Below are positions 8,011-17,928 of a DNA stretch of 64,000 nucleotides, piece after piece. Made by a program: the position numbers and the translations under genes. The notes beneath the pieces are model-generated. The model worked only from the letters and a program-made list of their open reading frames with translations. It made no database searches and was not told the DNA's origin. Source of the DNA: Anaerovorax sp. IOR16 (GTDB taxonomy: Bacteria > Bacillota > Clostridia > Peptostreptococcales > Anaerovoracaceae). Position 1 is the first letter of the stretch. Every line of letters begins with the position of its first letter. Location of the stretch: the NCBI RefSeq assembly GCF_017168145.1, contig NZ_JADQTL010000010.1, positions 186,001-250,000 on the forward strand, written 5' to 3'.

Positions 8011-9429
8011 TTATAGATAATTCATTGGATTTTGTGGCACACCATTCTTTCGCACCTCAAGATGAAGATGGTATCCTGTTGCTCTTCCCGTTATTCCTAC
8101 GGTTGCAATTTGCTGTCCTTTGCTCACGCGTTCACCAACCGATACCAACATTGTATTACAATGCGCATACCAAGTCTCAATACCATTACCATGAGAAACC
8201 TTTACAATATTACCGTAGCTTCCGGAATAAGCAGCAAAGGTTACGACTCCATCATCAACAACATGAATCGGCGTCCCTTTCGGATTTCGTAGATCGACAC
8301 CAGTATGTCTTCCTCCGCCTCTAGAACCAAACGGAGATGAAACATTAAGAGGTACCGGTCTTGTAAAGCTTCCGGATCCTACAAACGTAGACAATGATTT
8401 TGTCCCTCGATAAGCAACCTGTGTCTGCGGTTCTGAAACAACAGTTGTTCCTAAATCTACGGCAGAAGTTTGAACACCATTCTCTTTAACTATCTCAGTT
8501 ATGGTTTCTTTCTTGCCGTATACACCAGCTGTTTTTACTTTTACTTCTCCCTTATATAACGTATTTGTGTTTTCAAAAACAGTCTCAAAATTAATCTTTT
8601 CTTCTTTTGCAACTTGTTCTTTTGTAACAATTGTAATATAAGGATGCATTTCAACCAGATTTAAAGTTTGTCCGATTTGAATTTTATTCGGATCAAATCC
8701 CGGGTTCATATGCTGAAGCTGATCGGTTGTCATATTATTTCCTTTAGCAATATCCCAAACGGTATCACCGGACTGAACAACATAGGTTTTAGGTTCAGCG
8801 TTTCCCGTAAGAAGTAAATTTACTCCATCTTCAATGGTCAAAACGTCAGAAGCAGGAACTTTCTTCTGTACAACTTTTACATTTTCTTTATAAACCGTAC
8901 TCACAATTTGTGAACCTGCGGTTTGATAATTTGCAATGACCGAATCCAATACTTTTTTTGCATCTTTTTCGGTTGCCAATGCGAAAATATTATTATCATT
9001 TACTGTAATACTCCAAGCATTTGCAGTGAATAGCTTTGTTAACAAAAACTTTTCCTTCAATTGCTCTTCGGATAAAATGTTTGCATTCTTTTTTAAATTT
9101 CTTACTGCAGTGCATTTTAATGCGGAATCATCAAAAATGATTTCTTCTACACCTTTGGATTCACTCATCTCTGTCTTAATATCATCAATTGCTTCTTCCA
9201 TTACAGTCTGATTCGCAATATAAGCAAACGGCACATCGTTTACCGCCAACATATATGCATCCGGACTCATCATCTTGATTGCTGCAAACGATACAGCTGC
9301 AATACCAATCACAGCAGCACTTGCAATTGCAATACTTTTTCTTTGGCGAGAATGGTACAATACCTTGTCCTTTATTATTTGAAGTATTTTAAAAATCTTT
9401 TCTTTATTAAAATTATCTTTTAAGTTCAT
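8011..9429 (-). CDS. membrane-anchored LysM-G5-M23 peptidoglycan endopeptidase
   Basis: Cell-wall hydrolase of 472 residues. A membrane segment (about 32-52, near the N terminus) anchors it. A linker region (60-210) is followed by LysM (about 214-258, YVVQSGDTVWDIA), G5 (about 262-345) and a C-terminal LytM/M23 domain. The zinc site is complete: H375-x3-D379 and the H-L-H at 454-456. It should cut peptide crosslinks outside the membrane. A perfect WalR-type box lies 153 bases upstream, which fits regulation with cell-wall turnover. It is followed by a hairpin and then cysE. Confidence 0.93.
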   Translation of the reverse strand: MNLKDNFNKEKIFKILQIIKDKVLYHSRQRKSIAIASAAVIGIAAVSFAAIKMMSPDAYMLAVNDVPFAYIANQTVMEEAIDDIKTEMSESKGVEEIIFDDSALKCTAVRNLKKNANILSEEQLKEKFLLTKLFTANAWSITVNDNNIFALATEKDAKKVLDSVIANYQTAGSQIVSTVYKENVKVVQKKVPASDVLTIEDGVNLLLTGNAEPKTYVVQSGDTVWDIAKGNNMTTDQLQHMNPGFDPNKIQIGQTLNLVEMHPYITIVTKEQVAKEEKINFETVFENTNTLYKGEVKVKTAGVYGKKETITEIVKENGVQTSAVDLGTTVVSEPQTQVAYRGTKSLSTFVGSGSFTRPVPLNVSSPFGSRGGGRHTGVDLRNPKGTPIHVVDDGVVTFAAYSGSYGNIVKVSHGNGIETWYAHCNTMLVSVGERVSKGQQIATVGITGRATGYHLHLEVRKNGVPQNPMNYL

Positions 9430-9581
9430 TTTACTCTCCTTTGTGCAAATCTACCGTTTTATTTACATACCTCCTTGCTTCTGGATTTCGTATTAAACTT
9501 TTATAAAATAATTATAGAATCTTTTAGTAGTTTCTCCTATTTATTCTTATGTATGTACCATATGAAAAAGTACATTTAAAT

Positions 9582-9598
9582 GTTACAAGAATGTTACA
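9582..9598 (-). promoter_or_regulatory. WalR (YycF)-type binding site
   Basis: On the minus strand TGTAAC-ATTCT-TGTAAC, a direct repeat matching the published WalR consensus TGTWAH-N5-TGTWAH at every position. It lies upstream of an M23 autolysin, the classic WalRK target class. No walRK genes are in the window to confirm it. A TATAAT lies at 9511-9516 between the box and the gene. The rest of 9430-9709 shows no gene. Confidence 0.6.
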
Positions 9599-9648
9599 AC
9601 AAAGTCAAGCAAATCACTATTTTTTCATAATATTTCATAATTCCTACA

Positions 9649-9693
9649 TAAAAAAAGTAAGAGCATCCTATTAATGGGAATTCTCTTACTTTT
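9649..9693 (-). terminator. terminator after cyclophilin gene
   Basis: AGTAAGAG/CTCTTACT stem with T runs on both flanks, so it could work in both directions. The minus-strand U run of seven follows the ppiB-type gene. Confidence 0.8.
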
Positions 9694-9709
9694 AAGTCTT
9701 TATTATATG

Positions 9710-10201
9710 TTAGTCTTCCATTTCCTCAACTGTAACACTCTTCATTTTTTGTTCAACTTTCGGCTTATCCATTGCATCTCTTTTTACAGAAACAATCATT
9801 CTTGCTACATCCAATCCTTCAATCAGTTTTCCAAAGCCTGCATATTGGCCGTCAAGATGCGGAGCATCCTCTACCATAATAAAAAACTGTGATCCTGCTG
9901 AATTTGGATCCATAGCTCTTGCCATAGATAAAACACCAGCTGTATGTTTTAAGTCATTTTTAAAACCGTTTGCCGCAAATTCTCCTTCAATGGTATGTCC
10001 CGGTCCTCCCATTCCAGTACCGGTCGGATCACCACCTTGAATCATAAAACCTGGAATGACTCTGTGAAAAATAGTCCCATCATAAAACTTTTTTTCAATC
10101 AGACCAACAAAGTTTTCTACCGTTTTAGGAGCAATCTCCGGATAAAGTTCTGCCTTCATCACATCGCCATTTTCCATTTCAATGGTTACAATCTTTTTCA
10201 T
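9710..10201 (-). CDS. ppiB: peptidyl-prolyl cis-trans isomerase, cyclophilin type
   Basis: Cytoplasmic prolyl isomerase assisting protein folding. It has 163 residues and no signal peptide. Core motifs include FHRVIPGFMIQGGDPTGTG (catalytic Arg and Gln), GVLSMARA, NSAGSQFFI and LDGQYAGFGK. It starts at ATG behind AAAGGAG, 35 bases after the NUDIX gene, and ends at a strong terminator, so it closes a proS-NUDIX-ppiB run. Confidence 0.94.
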   Translation of the reverse strand: MKKIVTIEMENGDVMKAELYPEIAPKTVENFVGLIEKKFYDGTIFHRVIPGFMIQGGDPTGTGMGGPGHTIEGEFAANGFKNDLKHTAGVLSMARAMDPNSAGSQFFIMVEDAPHLDGQYAGFGKLIEGLDVARMIVSVKRDAMDKPKVEQKMKSVTVEEMED

Positions 10202-10236
10202 ACAACATCTCCTTTTCTAAATTACAAATCATTTTA

Positions 10237-10755
10237 TTATTTTCTTAGTTTAAATGGATTATATCCATTTTCTTTCTCTTTAAAATGATCCAGCATAAGT
10301 TTATGAACTGAATTGGACAATACGTCACAGTCAATATAACGTCCAATGGCATACCAAAGCTCATCTCGTAAGTAGTCTGGATAAACATGCTCCAACTCTA
10401 AAACTTCTTTTTGTGTAAGAAATCTGATATCACGTAATACCTGATGTTCAGAATCAAATTCCGGATCTTCACCAAGATGCAATTCCCCTCCGACTTTATT
10501 CGCTAGAAAGAAATTAACAAAACGTTGCCCCCTTTGTTCCGAAACTTCTTCTACATGCCAAAGCAGCTTTACTACTTCAACATCAAGTCCAGTTTCTTCC
10601 TTAACCTCACGTACTGCGGCTTGTGATGCATCTTCTCCCTGTTCAATGGCTCCACCAGGCACCATCCAAATGTCTTTATCCTCATGATGCTGCTTTACCA
10701 TTAAAATACGCTTGTATTCATCTAAAATAACAACACGTACACCACCAATCCACAT
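10237..10755 (-). CDS. NUDIX hydrolase
   Basis: Cytoplasmic pyrophosphohydrolase of the MutT superfamily. Of 172 residues, 35-57 form a complete NUDIX box (GX5EX7REUXEEXGU) visible as GAIEQGEDASQAAVREVKEE followed by TGL. Substrate is not predictable from this; nucleotide sugars, oxidised nucleotides and ADP-ribose are all possible. The ribosome site is AGGAGG. It is located 22 bases after proS, on the same strand. Confidence 0.9.
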   Translation of the reverse strand: MWIGGVRVVILDEYKRILMVKQHHEDKDIWMVPGGAIEQGEDASQAAVREVKEETGLDVEVVKLLWHVEEVSEQRGQRFVNFFLANKVGGELHLGEDPEFDSEHQVLRDIRFLTQKEVLELEHVYPDYLRDELWYAIGRYIDCDVLSNSVHKLMLDHFKEKENGYNPFKLRK

Positions 10756-10777
10756 ATTAACCCCTCCTACCTTTTGA

Positions 10778-12496
10778 TTATTTTCTCTGATTTACCAAAA
10801 CAACCGTTTCTTCTACCGCTTCTGTAGCATTCATATTGATAGAATCACTACACTCACGAAGCTTAAATTCAACGATTTTATCGGAAGCCTTCTTCCCAAC
10901 TGTAATACGGACCGGGATACCTAATAAATCAGCGTCCTTAAATTTAACACCAGGACGTTCTTTGCGATCATCCAGCAACACTTCTACACCTGCACGCTGT
11001 AATTCTTCATATATTTCTTCTGCAAGAGCAACTTGTTCCTCATCACCTATATTTACAATAGTGACTACAACATGATAAGGAGCAACTGACATTGGCCAAA
11101 TAATACCATTTTCGTCATGGTGCTGTTCAACGATTGCAGCTAGAGTACGGCTCACTCCAACTCCATAACATCCCATAATCATTACTTGGTCTTTCATGTT
11201 TTCGTCTTTATAATAAGCATTCATTGCTTCACTATATTTTGTACCAAGCTTAAATACCTGCCCCACCTCAATGCCTCTTGCAAGCTTGACGGGCGCACCG
11301 CATACCGGACAAGGATTTCCCTCTTTTAATAATTTTAAATCGGTTACAACGTCACCTTTATAATCTCTTCCATAATTCACATTCTTGATATGGTGATCCG
11401 TCTTACATGCACCGGCACACAAATTTTTAGTCTCTACTAATTCTGTGTCAACGACAATTTTACAATCGTGCAATCCAATCGGTCCCGTAAATCCACCTAC
11501 GCATCCAGTTTCTTGATGCATTTCATTTTCATCGGCAAATTCGATTTCATGCTCTGCAATCTTCAAAGCATTGATCAACTTTGTCATATTTAATTCTCGA
11601 TCCCCTCGAATAAAAGCAGCTACATATTTATAATCTTGATCGTATACACGGAATAAGAGTGCTTTCATCGTCTTTGTTTCCGGAATGCCTAAGAATTCAG
11701 CAACCTCGGCAATGCTCTTTGTTCCCGGAGTCAATACTTCTTCTAACGGAAGTTCCGCTTCATCTGGTGCTTTGTCATCAACGCAAGCAGCACGTTCTGT
11801 CGTTGCAGCCATTTGACATTTTTCACAATAAGCAATTTCACTTTCACCGACTTCTGATAGTGCACAAAATTCATGCGAGTTACTTCCACCCATTGCACCT
11901 GTATCCGCTTCAACAGCGCGGAAGGTCAAGCCACAACGTGTAAAAATTTTCGTATATGCATCATACATATCATCATAGCTCTTATCCAAACCTTCCCAAT
12001 CCCGGTCAAAGGAGTAAGAATCCTTCATAATAAATTCACGGCTTCTCATAAGTCCAAATCTTGGTCTTTTTTCATCTCTGTATTTTGTTTGAATCTGATA
12101 TAGATTTAAAGGAAGCTGTCGATAAGAATTCACTTCGTTGCGAACAATATCCGTAAATATCTCTTCATGTGTAGGCCCCAGACAAAACTGTCTCTCATTT
12201 CGATCCTTAAGGCGGAACATCTCCGGACCAAACGCAGCCCATCTTCCGGATTCTTCCCACAATTCTGCTGGCTGAATCGCAGACATCAATATCTCCTGTG
12301 CGTTCTTTTTATCCATTTCTTCACGAACAATTTGCTCAATTTTACGTAAAGAACGATAGCCCAAAGGCATAAATCCATATACACCGGAAACCAATTTTCG
12401 AATCATACCGGCACGTAAAAGCAAGATATGGCTTGGTATCTCTGCTTCAGCCGGAACTTCTCTCAACGTTCTTAGGTACATCTTTGAAAGTCTCAT
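10778..12496 (-). CDS. proS: prolyl-tRNA synthetase, bacterial type with editing domain
   Basis: Class II synthetase charging tRNA-Pro. The 572 residues correspond to the longer bacterial (ProS type 1) form. The catalytic domain includes motif 2 ([17 protein letters not shown]) and motif 3 ([14 protein letters not shown]). The inserted Ala-tRNA-Pro editing domain spans about 225-405, and the C-terminal anticodon-binding domain starts near 465. It sits where gltX stands in Bacillus (between ispF and cysE), although other genes intervene here. ATG behind AGAAGGAG. Confidence 0.97.
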   Translation of the reverse strand: MRLSKMYLRTLREVPAEAEIPSHILLLRAGMIRKLVSGVYGFMPLGYRSLRKIEQIVREEMDKKNAQEILMSAIQPAELWEESGRWAAFGPEMFRLKDRNERQFCLGPTHEEIFTDIVRNEVNSYRQLPLNLYQIQTKYRDEKRPRFGLMRSREFIMKDSYSFDRDWEGLDKSYDDMYDAYTKIFTRCGLTFRAVEADTGAMGGSNSHEFCALSEVGESEIAYCEKCQMAATTERAACVDDKAPDEAELPLEEVLTPGTKSIAEVAEFLGIPETKTMKALLFRVYDQDYKYVAAFIRGDRELNMTKLINALKIAEHEIEFADENEMHQETGCVGGFTGPIGLHDCKIVVDTELVETKNLCAGACKTDHHIKNVNYGRDYKGDVVTDLKLLKEGNPCPVCGAPVKLARGIEVGQVFKLGTKYSEAMNAYYKDENMKDQVMIMGCYGVGVSRTLAAIVEQHHDENGIIWPMSVAPYHVVVTIVNIGDEEQVALAEEIYEELQRAGVEVLLDDRKERPGVKFKDADLLGIPVRITVGKKASDKIVEFKLRECSDSINMNATEAVEETVVLVNQRK

Positions 12497-12543
12497 ATAA
12501 GAATTCTCCTTCTATCTTTATAGTTTCTATATGTTTTGTTTTC

Positions 12544-13755
12544 TTATCGATATAAAATAACAGAAGCCTGTGCCGCAATTCCTTCTCCACGGCCGCAAAA
12601 TCCAAGTTGCTCTGTCGTTGTCCCCTTTATATTAATGCAATCTAATTCTATTTGCAATGTCAAGGCTATTTTTTGTCTCATTTCTTGTAAAAATGGGGCA
12701 ATCTTTGGTTTTTGGGCAATCACTGTAGCGTCAATGTTCCCAATTGAAAACCCTCTTTCTCGAATTGCTTGTTCTACTTTTTTTAATAATTTCAAACTGG
12801 AAACACCATAATATTCTGGATCGTTATCCGGAAAATGTCGCCCTATATCTCCCAATGTTGCAGCACCAAGTAAAGCATCCATAATTGCATGCAGCAATAC
12901 ATCTGCATCCGAGTGTCCCAGCAAACCTTTTTCATAAGGAATTTCTACGCCACCTAAAATCAACTTTCTTCCTTCAACCAGTCTGTGAACATCATATCCA
13001 GTTCCAACTCTGAATTTATTTTGATTATGGATTGCTTCCAAAAGTACTCCACCTTCTTTATCCGCTCTCTCCGCAATTGCTTGTCCAAAAATCAAGTCTT
13101 CTTCTGTAGTAATTTTAATATTATTATAATTGCCTTCTACAAGATACACTTTTTGACCGATTCTTTCAACCAAAACCGCATCATCTGTCCCATAAAAACG
13201 ATCTGCATTTGCTTTTTCTATAGCATCTTTTAAAACAGAAAAATGAAAACCCTGTGGTGTTTGCACTCCAAAAAGAAGATCACGATTTGGTGTTCCTGTA
13301 AAAACACCTTCCTCACATGTTTTTATGGTATCCTTTACCGGTACAGCTGCTGCCACAGCATTATGCTGAAACAAAGATTCAATCGTTCGCGTTATAATAT
13401 CGGATGATACAAACGGTCTCGCTCCATCATGAACCAAAACAAAATCAACACTTTGGCTTAAAGCATTGATTCCCTTATAGACAGAATCCTGCCGTTGTTC
13501 TCCACCAGCAATAACCGCCTTTACCTTTTGCAATCCATATTTTTTTACCATATGTGATAAGACAAACTCTCGCTGTTCTTCTTTTGTTACAATATAAACT
13601 TCATCAACCAAAGGATGCTCAGAAAAAGCACCAACGGCTCTTACCAATACAGGCAGGCCGCTGATTTCTCTAAACTGTTTTGAGATACCGCTGCCCATTC
13701 TCGTTCCGGAACCAGCGGCCGCAATAATAACAGCAATTTTTTTATTTTGATACAT
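12544..13755 (-). CDS. ispDF: bifunctional IspD-IspF
   Basis: Two enzymes of the MEP isoprenoid pathway fused in one 403-residue chain. Residues about 1-230 are MEP cytidylyltransferase ([17 protein letters not shown] nucleotide site; VHDGARPFV). Residues about 245-403 are MECDP synthase ([11 protein letters not shown] with metal Asp and His; [33 protein letters not shown]). Both active sites look intact. In many Firmicutes ispD and ispF are separate adjacent genes; fusion is known in other bacteria. It lies 23 bases after the PIN/TRAM gene. Confidence 0.97.
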   Translation of the reverse strand: MYQNKKIAVIIAAAGSGTRMGSGISKQFREISGLPVLVRAVGAFSEHPLVDEVYIVTKEEQREFVLSHMVKKYGLQKVKAVIAGGEQRQDSVYKGINALSQSVDFVLVHDGARPFVSSDIITRTIESLFQHNAVAAAVPVKDTIKTCEEGVFTGTPNRDLLFGVQTPQGFHFSVLKDAIEKANADRFYGTDDAVLVERIGQKVYLVEGNYNNIKITTEEDLIFGQAIAERADKEGGVLLEAIHNQNKFRVGTGYDVHRLVEGRKLILGGVEIPYEKGLLGHSDADVLLHAIMDALLGAATLGDIGRHFPDNDPEYYGVSSLKLLKKVEQAIRERGFSIGNIDATVIAQKPKIAPFLQEMRQKIALTLQIELDCINIKGTTTEQLGFCGRGEGIAAQASVILYR

Positions 13756-13778
13756 AATTATCCCTATGATTTCTACTT

Positions 13779-14888
13779 CTAACGTTTTGGCTTTGCGAAA
13801 ATCATACGTCCGGCAGATGTTTGCAACACACTGGTTACTGTGACATCAATTGTTTTTCCAATATATCTTTTTCCCTCTTCTACAACAATCATCGTTCCGT
13901 CATCTAAATAAGCAACTGCCTGATTATTTTCTTTTCCTTCTTTTACAAGAAAGAGCTGCATGTCCTCACCCGGAAGTACAACTGGTTTTAACGTATTTGC
14001 CAATTCATTGATATTAAGAACCTCAACCCCTTTAATCATGGCTACTTTGTTCAAGTTGAAATCATTGGTAACAACCTTTCCGTTCATAATCTGTGCAAGC
14101 TTTAAAAGCTTTACATCTACCTCCGGAATTTCATCCAAAGATTTCTCAGAATTTGTATTATAAATATCAATACCATAATCATTTTGGATACGGTTGAGGA
14201 TATCCAAACCTCTTCGTCCACGATTTCGCTTTAGGCTGTCCGAAGAATCTGCAATGTGACGAAGCTCCACCAATACAAATTCAGGAATGACAATATTGCC
14301 TTCAATAAACCCTGTTTTCATGATATCGGCAATACGACCATCAATAATAACACTGGTATCTAAAATCTTTGGGCTGGCATCGTTACCCTTACCTTTACCC
14401 TTGGATTGTTTTTTTGAAGTTGTCATCCATTGATAAGCCGGCACATCTTTGCTTTTCTTTTGCGCTACACTCATTCCTAGATATCCTAAGAATAAGTAAC
14501 TAATAACAGACAAAATTGTATTAATATAAGCAACATTTAAAACAGTAATGGAATACAATATTTGACTAATAAAAAATGCGATGATTAATCCAATGATTAA
14601 TCCAATAATTCCCGCAACCATATCATTCGTTGGAACCTTTGCCAAATCCGACTCAATTCCTCTGGCCACTTTCACGCCATGTTTCCGAACAAATGGTGCC
14701 AATTTAAAAAATATAATACCAGACAAAAGAACAAAAGCTACAGACATGACAACTTCTTCTGAATGACTCATTCCCAATGCCACACTTAAATTACTCACCA
14801 TTAAAAATTTATTAATTAATAAGGCAACGCCGTATCCAAATAACAGCCCGCATAGTGTAAATACAATCCGAAATATTTTAGTGAACAC
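13779..14888 (-). CDS. PIN/TRAM-domain membrane protein, YacL family
   Basis: 369 residues: four predicted membrane segments within 1-140, a PIN nuclease-like domain (about 160-290) with [13 protein letters not shown] and the acidic residues NDFNLNKVA, and a C-terminal TRAM domain (about 300-365) for RNA binding. The start is GTG (14886-14888) behind GGAGGGAGGTG. The family stands before ispD in Bacillus, as it does here. The precise cellular function of this family is not firmly established; an RNA-related role is inferred from the domains. Confidence 0.92.
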   Translation of the reverse strand: MFTKIFRIVFTLCGLLFGYGVALLINKFLMVSNLSVALGMSHSEEVVMSVAFVLLSGIIFFKLAPFVRKHGVKVARGIESDLAKVPTNDMVAGIIGLIIGLIIAFFISQILYSITVLNVAYINTILSVISYLFLGYLGMSVAQKKSKDVPAYQWMTTSKKQSKGKGKGNDASPKILDTSVIIDGRIADIMKTGFIEGNIVIPEFVLVELRHIADSSDSLKRNRGRRGLDILNRIQNDYGIDIYNTNSEKSLDEIPEVDVKLLKLAQIMNGKVVTNDFNLNKVAMIKGVEVLNINELANTLKPVVLPGEDMQLFLVKEGKENNQAVAYLDDGTMIVVEEGKRYIGKTIDVTVTSVLQTSAGRMIFAKPKR

Positions 14889-14929
14889 GCTTTCACCTCC
14901 CTCCTTTATTTTTTGTTTTCCTTATTTGT

Positions 14930-15403
14930 TCATACTGCCGCATCAACAATTGCCGTTGCAGCATCTTGATCTATGTCTTTGACTAAAATAATTTCACTAA
15001 CTAAAATCTGATTTGCATTGATAAGCATTTTCTTTTCTCCAGTAGATAGTTTTTTATCTCGCTCACAACGAGTCAGATCTCTCACAACTTCTGCAACTTC
15101 TTCAATTTCTCCCGTTTTTAATTTTTCCATATTTTCTCGATATCTACGATTCCAATTTGTGGACATAACGGAAGACTTACTATGCAATATTTCAAAAACA
15201 CAAGATAGTTTTTCCTCTGACACGATCCCTCTTACTCCTATATCATTAGAAGTATCTACTGGAATCATAATTTTAATGTCACTACAAGACAGCTTTAATA
15301 TATAATACCGCCTTGATTCTCCTAAGATTTTCTTTTCTTCAATGGTTTCAATTACACCCGCACCATGCATTGGATATACGATTTTTTCACCGATTGTAAA
15401 CAT
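14930..15403 (-). CDS. carD: CarD-family transcription regulator
   Basis: RNA polymerase-binding protein that stabilises open complexes. It has 157 residues from ATG 15401-15403 (MFTIGEKIVYPMHGAGVIE), which is the family N terminus and has a GGGGG-rich ribosome site. An upstream in-frame ATG at 15457 would overlap the promoter -35 and is rejected. The N-terminal RID/Tudor-like domain (1-60) and helical C-terminal domain (about 75-155, including STNWNRRYREN) are both present. It heads the minus-strand run into yacL, ispDF and proS. Confidence 0.93.
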   Translation of the reverse strand: MFTIGEKIVYPMHGAGVIETIEEKKILGESRRYYILKLSCSDIKIMIPVDTSNDIGVRGIVSEEKLSCVFEILHSKSSVMSTNWNRRYRENMEKLKTGEIEEVAEVVRDLTRCERDKKLSTGEKKMLINANQILVSEIILVKDIDQDAATAIVDAAV

Positions 15404-15427
15404 AATAAACGCCCCCAGTCTATTTAT

Positions 15428-15457
15428 AGTATAAATGACGGCAGCATAATATGTCAA
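15428..15457 (-). promoter_or_regulatory. carD promoter
   Basis: TTGACA (15452-15457), 18-base spacer, TATACT (15428-15433) on the minus strand, just upstream of the carD ATG. The remainder of the carD/response-regulator gap (15458-15624) has tandem TATAAT hexamers at 15570 and 15578 on the plus strand that may serve the regulator gene. Confidence 0.8.
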
Positions 15458-15624
15458 GAAAACAATTTTTTATTTTATCACAATGAAATTTGCGTGTCAA
15501 CACAAATATTTTATTAAAAAAACACTTGTTTTTCACAAAGGAAAGTTATTCTTAAAGAAATCGTTATGTTATAATGTTATAATCAAAAATATAACTAAAG
15601 CACGAAGAGAAAGGAGACATTTTT

Positions 15625-16296
15625 ATGCCGCATATTTTAATTGTAGATGACGAACAAAAAATTCGTGAGGTCATCCGCGAATATGCCGAATTCAACGGTT
15701 ATGAAGTCAAAGAAGCTGCAGATGGCATGGAAGCCATTGCACTTACCAAGCAATTTGACTTCGATCTCATCGTGATGGATATTATGATGCCAAAGCTGGA
15801 TGGATTTTCAACTTGCAAAGAGATAAAGAAAACAACCGACATTCCTGTTATCATGCTTTCCGCTCGCGGAGAAGAATACGACAAATTATTTGGATTTGAA
15901 CTCGGTATTGATGATTATGTAGTAAAGCCCTTTAGCCCCAAGGAATTAATGGCGCGTATTAACGTTGCATTGACTCGAAGAAAGCAGTGCGATGCACAGA
16001 ATAATGATATTCTTTCATTTGATGGCTTGGAAATTGACATCCCTGCTCGTAATGTAACAATTGATGGGGAAAAAATAGAATTAACGCCAAAGGAATACGA
16101 TCTTTTATTTTATCTCGTTCAAAACAAAAACATTGCTCTATCCAGGGACAAGCTGCTGCGTGATATCTGGGGATATGATTTCTTTGGAGACGATCGTACC
16201 ATTGATACGCATATTAAAAATTTACGTAATAACTTGGGTAAATATCGCGATCATATCGTGACACTTCGAGGGGTAGGTTATAAATTTGAAATTTAA
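15625..16296 (+). CDS. OmpR-family response regulator
   Basis: 223 residues. The receiver domain (1-118) has the acidic pocket in VDDE, phosphoacceptor Asp52 in VMDIMMP and the conserved Lys in VVKPFSP. The C-terminal winged helix (about 128-222) has the DRTIDTHIKNLRNNLGKY recognition helix and ends GVGYKFEI. Start ATG behind GAAAGGAGA. It overlaps the kinase gene by 11 bases. The pair is inverted relative to the surrounding block and separates carD from radA. The stimulus is unknown. Confidence 0.95.
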   Translation: MPHILIVDDEQKIREVIREYAEFNGYEVKEAADGMEAIALTKQFDFDLIVMDIMMPKLDGFSTCKEIKKTTDIPVIMLSARGEEYDKLFGFELGIDDYVVKPFSPKELMARINVALTRRKQCDAQNNDILSFDGLEIDIPARNVTIDGEKIELTPKEYDLLFYLVQNKNIALSRDKLLRDIWGYDFFGDDRTIDTHIKNLRNNLGKYRDHIVTLRGVGYKFEI

Positions 16297-17764
16297 TTTG
16301 AGTTCGTATAAAACGATAGATACAAAAAGCCTTCAATTTAAGTTATGGCTATATTTTGGCTTGTTTGCAGCTTTCGTTTTGGTTATCTTGTGGTTTTTGC
16401 AAATATTTTTTCTACAAACCTATTATCAAGATATGAAAGCACGCCAAATTTTAAAAATTGCAGATGCCATCTCCAAAGATTATGCATCTGCAGATGCATC
16501 AACCTTTACAAGTATGATTGAAGAAATCACTCAGATTTCTTACAAAAATGATATGTATGTGTTTATGGAGTTTCCAGAAGGAATTATTCTTACTTCCTGT
16601 GGAGATTATCCTCCAACGCGTGCTTCTTATAAACCATTGCAAGATATAAATTTAATCAAACATCAAGTAACTCAAAGTCCTACACATACCGTTTCTTTTA
16701 CCGCAGCAAGCCCTTCGGGTGAAAAAGATACGATGATATACGGTAGTTTGATTACGAATAACAAGAATGAAACAACCTTTCTTTGTATTTTTGCACCGCT
16801 TTCGCCGGTGGAAGCAACGGTAGATATCTTAGCCAATCAATTGATTTACGTAACCATTATCTCTTTGACCTTGGCCTTTGTATTTTCTCTGTTACTTTCA
16901 CGTCGAGTTACCAAGTCTATTATTCATATTAAAAATTCAGCTGCGCAACTTGCGAAAGGTAATTATAACGTTACCTTCGATGGTGGGCATTATTCTGAAA
17001 TGATTGCACTTGCTGATACGCTTACTTATACATCACAAGAATTAGCAAAAACAAGCAATTTACAGAAAGATTTAATTGCAAACGTCTCTCATGATTTACG
17101 TACACCGCTTACAATGGTAAAATCCTATGCAGAAATGATTCGAGATTTATCGGGAGAAAATCCGAAAAAGCGTAATGCACATTTGCAAGTAATCATTGAT
17201 GAAGCGGATCGTTTAAATCTATTGGTAAGTGATTTACTCACGATTTCTAAAATGCAATCAGGAGTAGAAGCTTTGCAAATTCATGATTTCGATTTGAAAA
17301 GTGTAGTGACAAGCCTTCTTCAAACCTATCTTATTTTAGAAGAACAAGAAGGATATCAATTTGAATTTAATTGCAATATGGAGAATTCCGAGAGTTATAT
17401 GATATCAGGAGATGAAACCAGACTAACACAAGTGGTTTCAAATCTTCTGAATAACGCAATTCGATATGGAGGCGATTCAAAGCACATCCTTGTAACGCTG
17501 AATAGAGAAGATGAATGGGTTCGACTAAGCGTAACTGATTTCGGACAAGGCATTCCACCCGAAGAACTCGATCACATCTGGGATCGTTATTATAAAGCCA
17601 GCAGTAATCGAGTACGCTCACTATCCGGTGGTTCCGGACTCGGTCTTTCTATTGTAAAAGAAATTCTCCTCCTTCATAAAGCTCACTTTGGCGTCGAAAG
17701 CAAAGAAGGAAAAGGGAGCACATTCTGGTTTGAAATAGAAGCAAAGGAAATGCCCGATAAATAA
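16286..17764 (+). CDS. sensor histidine kinase
   Basis: Partner kinase of 492 residues, started by TTG (16286) inside the regulator's last codons behind GAGGGGTAGG. Layout: TM1 about 20-43, extracytoplasmic sensor about 45-183, TM2 about 186-205, HAMP to about 258, HisKA with phosphoacceptor His269 (ANVSHDLRTPLTMVKSY), then HATPase with NNAIRYGG (N box), DFGQGIP and GGSGLGLSI. All catalytic boxes are intact. The sensor domain is not one I recognise, so the signal is open. Confidence 0.94.
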   Translation: MKFNLSSYKTIDTKSLQFKLWLYFGLFAAFVLVILWFLQIFFLQTYYQDMKARQILKIADAISKDYASADASTFTSMIEEITQISYKNDMYVFMEFPEGIILTSCGDYPPTRASYKPLQDINLIKHQVTQSPTHTVSFTAASPSGEKDTMIYGSLITNNKNETTFLCIFAPLSPVEATVDILANQLIYVTIISLTLAFVFSLLLSRRVTKSIIHIKNSAAQLAKGNYNVTFDGGHYSEMIALADTLTYTSQELAKTSNLQKDLIANVSHDLRTPLTMVKSYAEMIRDLSGENPKKRNAHLQVIIDEADRLNLLVSDLLTISKMQSGVEALQIHDFDLKSVVTSLLQTYLILEEQEGYQFEFNCNMENSESYMISGDETRLTQVVSNLLNNAIRYGGDSKHILVTLNREDEWVRLSVTDFGQGIPPEELDHIWDRYYKASSNRVRSLSGGSGLGLSIVKEILLLHKAHFGVESKEGKGSTFWFEIEAKEMPDK

Positions 17765-17810
17765 CCAACCGAATTGGATTATGGAATAACAATATTTAAA
17801 AATTGAACAA

Positions 17811-17860
17811 GGGAGCAAGATGTTCGAAGTTATCACTCGAATCACCTTGCTCCCATTTTT
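17811..17860 (+). terminator. terminator after the two-component operon
   Basis: GGGAGCAAG/CTTGCTCCC stem with an inner TTCGA/TCGAA hairpin, followed by ATTTTT on the plus strand. Confidence 0.8.
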
Positions 17861-17928
17861 AATAAGAATTATTAATTTTATTCATATACTTATTCTTTTT
17901 ATATAATTTTCTATTGATTATTTAAAAA

